Source of the DNA: CAWJMN01 sp963844055
GTDB lineage: Bacteria > Planctomycetota > Planctomycetia > Pirellulales > Pirellulaceae
NCBI GenBank assembly: GCA_963844055.1
Contig: CAWJMN010000001.1
Location: 2,914,001-2,978,000 of the forward strand
DNA length: 64,000 nucleotides
Direction of reading: 5' to 3'
The notes under the pieces are model-generated. The model was not told where the DNA came from. It was given only the letters and a program-made list of their open reading frames with translations, and did no database searches. Each line of letters begins with the position of its first letter. The first letter of the stretch is position 1. This document shows positions 16,466 to 25,188 of this stretch, in pieces. Position numbers and translations under genes: made by a program.

Positions 16466-17811
16466 ACGTCGGCTCCGATCTTTTGCAGCTCGCGGAACAT
16501 TCTCCCTAGGGTCCACCAGCGGACGGCGGCATCGGCAACCATGCCAATCAGTGCAGCCAAGGCTGCGCCAAGTCCGCCCATGAAGGGAACAAGTGCCAGG
16601 GTACCGACGATGGTCACCCCCATCGCACAAAGGTCCGCGCGGAAGTTGGCATCGGGGCGTTCTACTGCCCACAAGCCGTTGCCAGCGGTAATAGCGACAC
16701 TGTTCATCAGCACCGTTAGCGTCATCACGCCGATCAGGATGCCTGTTCCGACAAATTCACTTCCGTAACAAACCCGGGCGACATACTCCCCCACGCCAAA
16801 GGCGGCCAAGCTGAAAATGCCGAGCGAAATGAGGTACAGTCGCAGCGAACGCTTCAGCGTTACCTTCAGTTCGGATAGTCCACCACTCGCATAAGCATGA
16901 GCTGCCTTGGGGCCGAGGAAATTGCAAAGCCCCATCATGAACATATTGGCAAAGCCAACGATCGAGGTGCAAGCACCAAAGGTTCCGGTCTCCGCTTCGC
17001 CGCGTACCACTGCAATTACCCATGGCATGATGTAAGGAGTTGTGCTTGCCAGCAGATAGGTCGCTAGTGCCCATCGCCCAAAGCCCCAGTTCGTTTTCCA
17101 GTCGCTAATGACCGATGTCCAGTTGGACGAAAACGCTTGCTTCTTGCGAAGAAACCAAAGTAGCGCTGCTGTTCCACAAGCAAATGCCATCACGGCCAAG
17201 GTCACTTCGGTATTCAGCATGCCGCAGTAGGCAAGCACCACAAGAAGGCCCAGTTGTACCAGCGAAGTAAAAGCATCAAACACAAGGGCCGTTTTGATCT
17301 CGGTATGACAAAACGACATTTGGCGAATGAAGTCACGCAGTAAAAGTAGCGGTAGAGCAATCGCTAAAATGCTCATGGCGTTGCCAAGTCGCAAATTGAG
17401 CCAACCGCTGCTGACAATACCAACCAAGCAAAGCGTGCAAATCACAAGGTACAGCACTTGATGGGCAAGTGCGCTGCCGGAGTAGCTGGGAAGATCTTTG
17501 GCATCACGCCGGCCCCAGTAGATCATGTAAGGGGCAATCACAATTTGCTCTTGAATTCCGCGAGTGAATCCCACAATGCTCCACACCAGGTAGTACAGGC
17601 CAAGCTCCCACTTGCCGCCAGTTCCCAGCAAAATCGTAGTGGCGAACGCAGTACCACTGACTACCGCTTGATCCAAGACCGAGACCGCACTCTTTTGCAA
17701 GGTGGGGTCCACAGCAAGCCGTACCGCCAAAGCCTTTACTTGCAGCAGCAAAGCATGCACGCGCGAAGTCCCGCGTGAAAGCAGCCCCAGGGAGGTCGTT
17801 GAACTGGTCAT
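16462..17811 (-). CDS. Polysaccharide flippase (Wzx/MATE-like), 449 aa
   Basis: About twelve to fourteen hydrophobic helices spread over the whole length, beginning with SVLDQAVVSGTAFATTILLG after a short cytoplasmic N-terminus. This opening is typical of Wzx-type lipopolysaccharide and exopolysaccharide exporters. The start at ATG 17811 lies two bases after the deacetylase stop; the longer open frame upstream is antisense-like and Arg/Cys-rich, so I reject it. The stop overlaps the next start by ATGA. It would flip lipid-linked repeat units across the inner membrane for the adjacent Wzy-type protein. Confidence 0.88.
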   Translation of the reverse strand: MTSSTTSLGLLSRGTSRVHALLLQVKALAVRLAVDPTLQKSAVSVLDQAVVSGTAFATTILLGTGGKWELGLYYLVWSIVGFTRGIQEQIVIAPYMIYWGRRDAKDLPSYSGSALAHQVLYLVICTLCLVGIVSSGWLNLRLGNAMSILAIALPLLLLRDFIRQMSFCHTEIKTALVFDAFTSLVQLGLLVVLAYCGMLNTEVTLAVMAFACGTAALLWFLRKKQAFSSNWTSVISDWKTNWGFGRWALATYLLASTTPYIMPWVIAVVRGEAETGTFGACTSIVGFANMFMMGLCNFLGPKAAHAYASGGLSELKVTLKRSLRLYLISLGIFSLAAFGVGEYVARVCYGSEFVGTGILIGVMTLTVLMNSVAITAGNGLWAVERPDANFRADLCAMGVTIVGTLALVPFMGGLGAALAALIGMVADAAVRWWTLGRMFRELQKIGADV

Positions 17812-17813
17812 GT

Positions 17814-18983
17814 TTAACGTCCTTCCTTTTCTACAGCGGTCAGTACGTTTGTATTGTTGGGTAAGAGTGCATCTGGACTTGGCCCGCCCCAAACAGCCTG
17901 TTCGCGATAGGCGTCTACAGACTGCGACAATTGCTGCAGCGCGATATCCATCTGTTCCGCAGTGAGATAGTTGAACTTCGGCTTGCGCCCAAACATTAGT
18001 CGGCCCATGTTTCGAACTGCGGAAGTCCAGCCATTGAGTCGCGCAATCACGTTGGATGCGGCGTGATAGGGCTCGGCATTGAACCGCCCCCACTCAAACG
18101 GATCATCCACTTGATGGACCAGGTCCGGCTCCGTCGAGAGCGCACACAATAGGCCTGCCTCTTTGGCTACCCGCGAAAGTTCCCCCCCAGCAAATCCGAG
18201 CGACTTGGTGCCATAGGGGAATGCAAAGGTGGCGTCTTTCAAACCAAAGCGTTCCTTCAGTTCTGCCAGACAGCGGGCAAGGTCTTCCTTCAATTGCTCT
18301 GGCTGTCCACGAAAATCTGAATGTGTGTGCGTATGTGCCGCCAGTTCAATGAGGCCGCTTTCCTGCATCTCTCGACATTGTTGCGTGGTGATGGGACGCC
18401 ATGCGGTGGCAGGAATTCCGGGTTGTCCCGCGGCCGACCAATCATCGCTGGGAAAGGGGACGGTCGAATCGAGATAGGCGGTTGCCAAAAACAGGGTCGC
18501 AGGGATCTTCAATTCCTGCAGGATGGGCCAGGCGTTGAGATAGACGTTTTCGTAGCAATCGTCAAATGTCACCACAAACGCTTTGCGTGGCAGGAATCGA
18601 TGCTCATCATGGTAGGTGAGCACCCGACGAAGTGGCCAAGGCTCGTAGCCTCGCTTCAAGAGGCCAACCATCTGCTCCCGAAACTTCTTCGGTGTAACGT
18701 TCCAAGTTGGGCTGGGAACTCCGGCGATCTCTTCGGTCACCCGGTGATACATCAAAATGCCAAACGCGAACCGCTCTCGTGGGCCGAGCAGTTCGCTGGC
18801 CATCCAAGCTACCCCCTCGGCTCCCCATTTGAGCAATCGGCGGACGAGGTGCAGCGTCTTTTTGGGCGCAGCCCCGGCCAATACCTTTAGCTCGGTAGGC
18901 TTTATGGATGGATGAAAGAGGGTCATAGCAACGGCCAACGAGGTGTACGTCGCCCCCACCCCAAAGATTTGGTTGGGAGCCAT
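17814..18983 (-). CDS. Polysaccharide deacetylase (NodB/CE4 family), 389 aa
   Basis: The CE4 domain begins at ILMYHRV. It has motif 1 AFVVTFDDCYENVY with the metal and catalytic aspartates, motif 2 LIELAAHTHTHSDFRG with the HxxxH-type ligands, and motif 3 FAFPYGT. The enzyme would remove acetyl groups from N-acetylated sugars of the polysaccharide or peptidoglycan. The N-terminal 75 residues have no clear signal peptide. ATG 18983 is chosen; ATG 18926 or TTG 19028 are possible. It lies between the chain-length regulator and the flippase gene, so its substrate is probably the exopolysaccharide made by this cluster. Confidence 0.88.
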   Translation of the reverse strand: MAPNQIFGVGATYTSLAVAMTLFHPSIKPTELKVLAGAAPKKTLHLVRRLLKWGAEGVAWMASELLGPRERFAFGILMYHRVTEEIAGVPSPTWNVTPKKFREQMVGLLKRGYEPWPLRRVLTYHDEHRFLPRKAFVVTFDDCYENVYLNAWPILQELKIPATLFLATAYLDSTVPFPSDDWSAAGQPGIPATAWRPITTQQCREMQESGLIELAAHTHTHSDFRGQPEQLKEDLARCLAELKERFGLKDATFAFPYGTKSLGFAGGELSRVAKEAGLLCALSTEPDLVHQVDDPFEWGRFNAEPYHAASNVIARLNGWTSAVRNMGRLMFGRKPKFNYLTAEQMDIALQQLSQSVDAYREQAVWGGPSPDALLPNNTNVLTAVEKEGR

Positions 18984-19130
18984 TCCGATTACGACTCGGT
19001 GGAAGCCTAGGTCACAGAATGTGCCCAAGGAGTGATTTCAGCCGGTAATAGCAGCTGAAAAATGCACTTTTGTGCCCCAACGGAAGGGGGCTGCCGATGG
19101 TACCGAGGAACGGCAAACCATCCTGCCGTA

Positions 19131-20759
19131 CTAGCCACCTACAGCGACTAAGCCAGCCCCGTCTGTCAGCATCGATTTCCGGCCCGAGGAAAGGCGAACG
19201 GGAACTGCTCCCAGGACGGGAAGCCCCAGCGTTTGCTCGACCTCAGTGGTTGTCAGCATTTGGGACTGAAGCAAGTAGCCGACCAGGTCCCAACCCAGTG
19301 CCAAAAAGAGGCCGCCGAAGAATCCTACAAAGGTCCCCAGCGCCAAAATGAGCAAACGGCTAGTGCCATGCCCCTTGCTGACAAAACTTGCCGGCTGCAC
19401 GATCGTGAGGTTGGAGATTCGATCTTCATCGAGCTGCTGATTGGTATGAGCTTGTTCCCGCTTGTCTTGCAGATTGCGAAAGCGTGCTTCAGCGAGATCG
19501 ACCTCTTGCTGCAGACCTGCCATTTCAATCTCAAGCTGGCTTAACTTGGTCAACTCTTTGGCTAACGCCGTCTTCTGCGATTGCAGTGACTGCTTCCGTG
19601 CCTCAAGTGACTCCAGAGAAGATTCTTCCTTCAGCAGTTCGAGTTCTAGCGCCTGTCGCGAGGGATTGATGGCGACGGTGGGATGCTCGCGCGTAGTTGC
19701 CTGGGCACTTAAGATTTGTTCCAGGTCTTGCATCTGAGCGCGAATGGCAGCCACTTGTGGATGGGCCTCCGACATGCGGCTGATCCGGTCTTGCTCTAGC
19801 GATTGCAGTTTGTAGTACTCTGCCCGCATGCCGTCGGCGGCTTGATTGGGGCTACTGAGAGTGGAAACTTCTAAGCGGAGTGGAAGCGAAGTGATTTGGG
19901 TCTGGAGCGACTTCATTCGCGCAAGCGCACCAGCAATTTCGCTTTCGCCCGAGAGCAATTTGGTTTCAATATCACGAACTTGTTCTAGCAGCAGGCTCCG
20001 CTTTCCTTCCATCGTGATGACGCCCGATCGATCCTTTAGTTCTTTCAACTTGGCGGACGCGGTCTGCCAATTGGTTCGGGCTTGCTCGGCCTTCTCGGTA
20101 AAGAACTTATAAGAACCGGGCGTGTTTTGCACTCGCAGATGTTCGCGCTGATAGACAGCGACTAGCGTTGCGACGATGGCCTGAGCCATCTCTGGGGATT
20201 TCGCTTTTGCCCCAATGACGATGATGTTCGACTTTTTGGGGACCGCAACGTGCGTATCTTTTTCGAGCTTGGCAACTGCTAATTGGTGTTCCTTCTCGCG
20301 AACACCAGGACTGGTGCTGCTGGAAGTGACTTCATTGGAATTGTCTGGGCCGGTTGCATCCAGGTCGGCCGTCAGCGTTTCCGGAGTAACCCCTTCAGGC
20401 AGCTTTCCTTCAATGAGGTTCGTCGCGCCGATCTTCTCAACAATTTGGTCCAGGATCGAACGGCTTTGCAATACTTCTAGCAGCGAGTTGATTTCGTTTT
20501 CACGGTTTTCGAAGTACGAGATCTTCTCACCGGTTTGGGCCGTGGGGTCGAGTACCAGGTTTCGGCCAAAGCCAACGCGGATACGGGCATCGGACAGGTA
20601 ATGCTTTTTCGTGAGCCCAACGCCAACGACGGTGACGCCCATGACCATTGCCATGAATAGCGCTGACTTCCACCAATGCCGCTTCAGGCTGGCGATGCCG
20701 AGCTTGGCATAGCGACGTGCGTCAGCAACTTTGGATTTGAGATCTTGGGTGGAAAGCAT
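19131..20759 (-). CDS. Chain-length determinant / GumC-like polysaccharide co-polymerase, 542 aa
   Basis: The Wzz/GumC layout is clear. A short cytoplasmic N-terminus leads to TM1 (about residues 32-50, SALFMAMVMGVTVVGVGL), then a long periplasmic part with coiled-coil segments (LKELKDRSGVI, ELLKEESSLESLEARKQSLQ, RFRNLQDKREQA). TM2 (about 470-495, LLILALGTFVGFFGGLFLALG) is followed by a short cytoplasmic tail. There is no attached tyrosine-kinase domain. It is the first gene of the exopolysaccharide cluster on this strand. It sets chain length and may contact an outer-membrane exporter that is not in the window. Confidence 0.9.
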   Translation of the reverse strand: MLSTQDLKSKVADARRYAKLGIASLKRHWWKSALFMAMVMGVTVVGVGLTKKHYLSDARIRVGFGRNLVLDPTAQTGEKISYFENRENEINSLLEVLQSRSILDQIVEKIGATNLIEGKLPEGVTPETLTADLDATGPDNSNEVTSSSTSPGVREKEHQLAVAKLEKDTHVAVPKKSNIIVIGAKAKSPEMAQAIVATLVAVYQREHLRVQNTPGSYKFFTEKAEQARTNWQTASAKLKELKDRSGVITMEGKRSLLLEQVRDIETKLLSGESEIAGALARMKSLQTQITSLPLRLEVSTLSSPNQAADGMRAEYYKLQSLEQDRISRMSEAHPQVAAIRAQMQDLEQILSAQATTREHPTVAINPSRQALELELLKEESSLESLEARKQSLQSQKTALAKELTKLSQLEIEMAGLQQEVDLAEARFRNLQDKREQAHTNQQLDEDRISNLTIVQPASFVSKGHGTSRLLILALGTFVGFFGGLFLALGWDLVGYLLQSQMLTTTEVEQTLGLPVLGAVPVRLSSGRKSMLTDGAGLVAVGG

Positions 20760-20949
20760 GGCGAGGTTCTTCGTGCATCAGGTGGAGCCAACCGAACGCG
20801 GCGGCGCAAGGGAGCGCAGGCGCTGCTCAAAGGTAGGACACAACTACGCGGATGCAAAAAGCCGCTCGGCCGTGGGGAAGTCCGGGCGCACGAAAAAGCC
20901 GTAAGCCATTTAAAACAAACAGCTTACGGCGTTTAATTTTAAGTCTACT

Positions 20950-20977
20950 CTTGTCAGGCCTGACGGCACTGACCTAC
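20950..20977 (-). repeat. Second copy of the dispersed 28-base repeat
   Basis: The reverse complement matches 1029-1056 at 27 of 28 positions and contains the palindrome GTCAGGCCTGAC. It lies between argG and the polysaccharide cluster, 17 bases past the argG stop. Confidence 0.85.
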
Positions 20978-20993
20978 GGGGAGAGACCCAGCA

Positions 20994-22208
20994 CTAGTAC
21001 TTACGTGGGGTGGTGCGGGCTTGAACGCGGCCAGGAAGACCTTGGATACGGAGGAAGCCTTCGGCGTCGGTCTGGTTGTACGAGCCGCCACCTTCCATCG
21101 TGGCAATCCCTTCGTCGTACAGGCTGAATGGGCTGGAACGGCCAGCGACTTGGATGTTCCCCTTGTAGAGGTTCAAGGTGACTTCGCCGGTGACGTGCTT
21201 TTGGGATTCCTTGCAGAAAGCCATCAGAGCATCAAACTTGGCGTGGTACCAAAAGCCGTAGTAAACCATCTCGGCCACGACAGGAGCGAGTTGATCGCGC
21301 AGGTGGGTCAAATCGCGATCCATGGTCAGCTGTTCCACAACGCGATGAGCGTTGTAAAGGATCGTCATGCCAGGAGCTTCGTAAACGCCGCGGCTCTTCA
21401 TACCGACGAAGCGATTTTCAACCATGTCGATTTGGCCAATGCCGTTACGACCGCCGATGGTGTTGAGGGCCTTCACCATTTCTAGCGGCGAGTGAGCCTT
21501 GCCGTTGAGCTTAACGGGCACACCTTGCTCGAAACTGAGGGTGATCGTCTCGACCTTGTCAGGGGCGTTTTGTGGCAGAACGGTCATGCCGAATTCGACG
21601 GTTTCCACGCCGTTGACGTTCAAATCTTCGAGTTTTCCCGCTTCATAGCTGATATGCAGACAGTTTTCGTCGCTGCTGTAAGGCTTGGAAACCGAGGCTT
21701 TTACGGGGATATTTCGTGCATCGCAGTAAGCGATCATTTCCGTACGGCCTGGGAAAGCCTTGCGGAACTTTTCCATTCGCCAAGGAGCGATGACCTTTAC
21801 GTGTGGGTCTAGTGCTTCGGCAGCAAGCTGGAAACGGCATTGGTCGTTTCCCTTGCCGGTTGCACCGTGAGCGTAGGCGACAGCGCCAACTTCGCGAGCA
21901 ACTTCCAAGCAAACCTTAGAGATCAGCGGGCGAGCGATCGAAGTACCCAGCAGATAGATCCCTTCGTACTTGGCTTGCCATTGCAGAACAGGGAAGGCGA
22001 AGTCGCGGCAGAGTTCTTCTTGCACATCGACGATGCGAGCGCTCTTGGCACCGCAGTCGTGAGCCTTCTTCAAAATGGCTTGGCGGTCTTCGCAAGGTTG
22101 GCCCAGGTCTACATAGACGCAGTGGCAATCGTAACCTTCATCCTGCAACCAGCCCAAAATGACCGAGGTATCGAGCCCGCCCGAATAAGCCAAAACACAG
22201 CTTTGCAT
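20994..22208 (-). CDS. argG: Argininosuccinate synthase
   Basis: ArgG joins citrulline and aspartate with ATP in arginine biosynthesis. The N-terminus VLAYSGGLDTSVILGWL is the PP-loop ATP-binding motif. YAHGATGKGNDQCRFQ and IAPWR follow in the citrulline and aspartate-binding regions, then the C-terminal KGNIQVAGRSSPFSLYD. Length of about 404 is normal. Three starts lie within 12 bases; ATG 22208 has GAGG at proper spacing. No other arginine gene is adjacent. It is transcribed divergently from larB with about 130 bases between. Confidence 0.97.
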   Translation of the reverse strand: MQSCVLAYSGGLDTSVILGWLQDEGYDCHCVYVDLGQPCEDRQAILKKAHDCGAKSARIVDVQEELCRDFAFPVLQWQAKYEGIYLLGTSIARPLISKVCLEVAREVGAVAYAHGATGKGNDQCRFQLAAEALDPHVKVIAPWRMEKFRKAFPGRTEMIAYCDARNIPVKASVSKPYSSDENCLHISYEAGKLEDLNVNGVETVEFGMTVLPQNAPDKVETITLSFEQGVPVKLNGKAHSPLEMVKALNTIGGRNGIGQIDMVENRFVGMKSRGVYEAPGMTILYNAHRVVEQLTMDRDLTHLRDQLAPVVAEMVYYGFWYHAKFDALMAFCKESQKHVTGEVTLNLYKGNIQVAGRSSPFSLYDEGIATMEGGGSYNQTDAEGFLRIQGLPGRVQARTTPRKY

Positions 22209-22341
22209 AGCCATCCTCAAGTATTAACCGACGTCAACACGGGCGTCGGGGAGTACTCTCCATAAAAAATTGACTTAGAAACCAGCTAGTATTGTTCCCA
22301 TCGGTGGCTGATCTGACAAGGCGTCGGTAAGATAGCCAAGT

Positions 22342-23157
22342 ATGAGCCAAAATGCCCTTTCCGACCCGCAACATTTGCAACAGCTGGCCCAGCAATTCTT
22401 GTCTGGCGAGCTTTCTGCCGAGCATTTCCGGCAGGCGATCGCACCGCCATCGACAGTCGAGCTGTCCGAGGCGACGCTCGACCTGGACCGCAAACGTCGC
22501 TGTGGCTTTCCCGAAGTGATTTATGGTGAAGGGAAAACGGCTGCGGTAATCACCGAGATTTTCCAGTGCCTTTTAAAAGGGGAGGGGGAAATCCTGGCGA
22601 CGCGTGTCTCGGCCGAAAAGGCAGCCATCGTCTGCGAGCATTTTCCGGCTCATCTTTGGCGAGTCCACTATCATCCAGCTGCAAGGACTTTAAGGATCGG
22701 CAATTTACAGACGCCGCCCAAGCCGCTTACGGGACGCGTGAGCGTTTTGACGGCCGGCAGCAGCGACCAGCCGGTTGCCGAAGAAGCGCGCGAAACGCTG
22801 GAATGGATGGGGGTCCAAGCGCAGGTCTTTCACGATATTGGAGTGGCAGGACCGCAGCGTTTGCTCAGCAAGCTTCCTTTGATTTTGGGCTCCGACGCAG
22901 TGGTGGTGGTCGCAGGGATGGAAGCAGCGCTGGCCAGCGTGGTTGGTGGGCATGTGGATTGTCCCGTGATCGCGGTTCCCACGAGCATTGGCTATGGCGC
23001 CAATTTTGGGGGCGTCGCGGCACTACTGGGGATGCTCAATAGCTGTGCTTCGAATGTGGCAGTCGTCAACATTGATGCCGGCTTCAAAGGGGGCTATCTC
23101 GCCGGCTTAATTGCACTGGGAAAAGGAAAAGGAAAAGGAAAAGGAACATCCGAATGA
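22342..23157 (+). CDS. larB: LarB, nickel-pincer cofactor biosynthesis carboxylase
   Basis: LarB carboxylates and hydrolyses nicotinic acid adenine dinucleotide in making the nickel-pincer nucleotide of lactate racemase-type enzymes. The C-terminal two thirds is a PurE-like fold: VSVLTAGSSDQPVAEEA, the EWMGVQAQVFHDIGVAG segment, VVVVAGMEAALASVVGG, CPVIAVPTSIGYGANFGGVAALL and a late NIDAGFKGGY. The N-terminal part has FPEVIYGEGKT. The extreme C-terminus is a GKGKGKGK tail made by a hexanucleotide repeat. LarC and LarE are not in the window. The stop overlaps the next start (ATGA). Confidence 0.9.
   Translation: MSQNALSDPQHLQQLAQQFLSGELSAEHFRQAIAPPSTVELSEATLDLDRKRRCGFPEVIYGEGKTAAVITEIFQCLLKGEGEILATRVSAEKAAIVCEHFPAHLWRVHYHPAARTLRIGNLQTPPKPLTGRVSVLTAGSSDQPVAEEARETLEWMGVQAQVFHDIGVAGPQRLLSKLPLILGSDAVVVVAGMEAALASVVGGHVDCPVIAVPTSIGYGANFGGVAALLGMLNSCASNVAVVNIDAGFKGGYLAGLIALGKGKGKGKGTSE
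23121..23144 (+). repeat. Four perfect copies of AAAAGG inside the larB 3' end
   Basis: AAAAGG is repeated four times (23121-23144), coding for alternating Gly-Lys and also giving purine-rich, ribosome-site-like sequence 10-30 bases before the nnrD ATG. Each unit is six bases, so changes in copy number stay in frame. Confidence 0.9.
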
Positions 23158-24047
23158 GCAGTTCCAAACCGCCACTGCGAACCATTCCTCAAGATTTACA
23201 AAGACTCGCTCCCCGCCCGCACGATGGCCACAAAGGAACATTTGGTCGAGTTCTGCTCATAGGTGGTTCTTATGGAATGAGCGGCGCCATTAGCCTTTCT
23301 GGCATGGCAGCGCTGCGCAGCGGGGCTGGCCTGGTTCATGTGGCAATCCCCGAAAGCATCTTGCCGATCGTTGCCAGTTTTGATCCGTGCTATATGACGA
23401 TTCCTTGCCCGCAGGATGCAGCGGGAAGACTTACTACACAAAGTGCGGCAAAACTTTTGGAGCTTTCGAAGCAGGCCTCTTGCGTGGTGCTTGGTCCGGG
23501 CCTGGGAAGGTCGGACGAATTAACCAGCCTCGTGAAGCAGCTATACGAAGAAGTGACCGTTCCGATGGTTGTTGATGCGGATGCACTTTTCGCACTTTCG
23601 CAGCTTGACCCAATTCCGGTTGCTGCAGGGCCGCGCGTGCTTACGCCGCACAGCGGTGAATTTCAAAGGCTACACGCGCGGATTACTGGCAAGAGTGCAA
23701 AACCGTATTCGCGTGAAGAAGAGTGTGCGGCCGCTTTGGACTTTGCCCAAAAACACCACGTGACAATTGTCCTCAAGGGGCACAACACCTATGTCACGAA
23801 CGGTCGTGACGAAACCACCAACCCTACAGGCAATCCCGGCATGGCGACCGGCGGCACCGGCGACGTCCTTTCCGGAATCTTGGGAGGATTGGTGGGACAA
23901 ATGCCGGATCTATTTCCGGCCGTTCGATTGGGCGTGTTTGTACATGGCCTGGCTGGAGATCTCGCAGCCGCAGAGCTGGGAGAGGTTTCTTTGGTCGCAA
24001 CCGACCTGATTTCGCACCTTTCGAAGGCATTTTTGTGGGTTCGATAG
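23154..24047 (+). CDS. nnrD: ADP/ATP-dependent NAD(P)H-hydrate dehydratase
   Basis: This ribokinase-like repair enzyme restores NAD(P)H from its hydrated form. Signatures are HKGTFGRVLLIGGS near the N-terminus, SGMAALRSGAGLVHVAIPE, CVVLGPGLG, VVDADALFAL, RVLTPHSGEFQRL, IVLKGHNTYV, and the C-terminal MATGGTGDVLSGILGG with the catalytic Asp and anion hole. It has 297 residues, consistent with the single-domain form without the NnrE epimerase domain. It is translationally coupled to larB through ATGA and followed by ribF, so this group handles nucleotide cofactors. Confidence 0.93.
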   Translation: MSSSKPPLRTIPQDLQRLAPRPHDGHKGTFGRVLLIGGSYGMSGAISLSGMAALRSGAGLVHVAIPESILPIVASFDPCYMTIPCPQDAAGRLTTQSAAKLLELSKQASCVVLGPGLGRSDELTSLVKQLYEEVTVPMVVDADALFALSQLDPIPVAAGPRVLTPHSGEFQRLHARITGKSAKPYSREEECAAALDFAQKHHVTIVLKGHNTYVTNGRDETTNPTGNPGMATGGTGDVLSGILGGLVGQMPDLFPAVRLGVFVHGLAGDLAAAELGEVSLVATDLISHLSKAFLWVR

Positions 24048-24153
24048 CTAGATTGTGCGAAAACGGCTTTCCGCCGATAATCGTCGGTTTGAAAATGGCT
24101 CGGCGGATCGCCTTCGATCCCATCCCCTCCTGGTTTTAACGCGTACCGTCTCT

Positions 24154-25119
24154 GTGGAAATCGTTTACTCCCTAGATCAGATCCCCCCCTCGTTGAAGGG
24201 CGGCGTGCTATCCATCGGCAACTTTGATGGTGTGCATCGGGGGCACGCACAGATTTTGGGACGACTTCAGGACCATGCGGCCAAGCTCGGTGGGCCAGCG
24301 ATCGTTTTGACATTTGATCCCCATCCGCTGGCGCTGTTGCGCCCGCAGGATGTGCCACCGGCCCTGACGACGGTTCCTCGAAAACTCGAATTATTAGCAG
24401 AGCAGGGGATCGCAGGAACGTTCGTGTTTCCTACTAGCCTTGCGACGCTAGGGCTTACCGCCCACGAATTCTTTGCCGAGATCTTGCTAAAGCACCTCTC
24501 TCCGAAGGGAATGGTTGAGGGGCCGAATTTCCATTTCGGACGGGGCCGGCAAGGGGATGTGAAATTGCTCGCCCAGTTTTGTGCGCAAGCGGGAATGGTG
24601 CTGGATGTTGTTCCGGCAGAGAGCGACGGCGGGCAACTTATTTCGAGCAGTCGCATCCGCGCTTTGATCGAACAGGGGGCGGTGGCCGCTGCGAATGCCA
24701 TGCTGACGAGGCCCTATCGGATGCAGGGGATTGTCGAAACAGGCGCGGCACGCGGACGCACTATTGGATTTCCTACGGCCAACTTGGCTGGCATTTCTAC
24801 TGTCTTGCCGGCGACAGGCGTTTACGGTTGCCAAGTCATTTTGGCGAACGATGAAGTTTGGCCTGGCGCTATGAATATCGGCCCAAGCCCGACGTTTGGC
24901 GATTTGCGGCGGCGGGTAGAAGTGTATTTGATCGGTTATCGTGGAGACCTTTACGGCCAAACGCTCAAGGTTGATGTGCTAACTCGCATTCGAGATACAC
25001 GACCGTTTGATTCGATTGATGCGCTGAAGCAGCAACTTGCTGCCGATGCGGAACAGGCCAAAGTGGCCGTTGAAGATTATGTGATGGTACGCGGGCCGAT
25101 TGCGGGCGAAAGTCCCTAG
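24154..25119 (+). CDS. ribF: Bifunctional riboflavin kinase / FAD synthetase
   Basis: RibF converts riboflavin to FMN and then FAD. The adenylyltransferase half shows LSIGNFDGVHRGHAQIL, VLTFDPHPLALLRP and ISSSRIRALIEQG. The kinase half shows RTIGFPTANL and VYGCQVILA followed by MNIGPSPTFG. I place the start at GTG 24154 just before MEIVYSLDQI; the in-frame GTG 24055 adds 33 residues that do not look conserved. It lies between nnrD and nrnA on the same strand, consistent with one operon for nucleotide-cofactor metabolism. Confidence 0.93.
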   Translation: MEIVYSLDQIPPSLKGGVLSIGNFDGVHRGHAQILGRLQDHAAKLGGPAIVLTFDPHPLALLRPQDVPPALTTVPRKLELLAEQGIAGTFVFPTSLATLGLTAHEFFAEILLKHLSPKGMVEGPNFHFGRGRQGDVKLLAQFCAQAGMVLDVVPAESDGGQLISSSRIRALIEQGAVAAANAMLTRPYRMQGIVETGAARGRTIGFPTANLAGISTVLPATGVYGCQVILANDEVWPGAMNIGPSPTFGDLRRRVEVYLIGYRGDLYGQTLKVDVLTRIRDTRPFDSIDALKQQLAADAEQAKVAVEDYVMVRGPIAGESP

Positions 25120-25188
25120 TGTTTGCTGGGATGTGCGCCCTCGGCTTGTAAGTCCGAAGATTCCTTTTGCTGGAAATGAACGTTTTCT

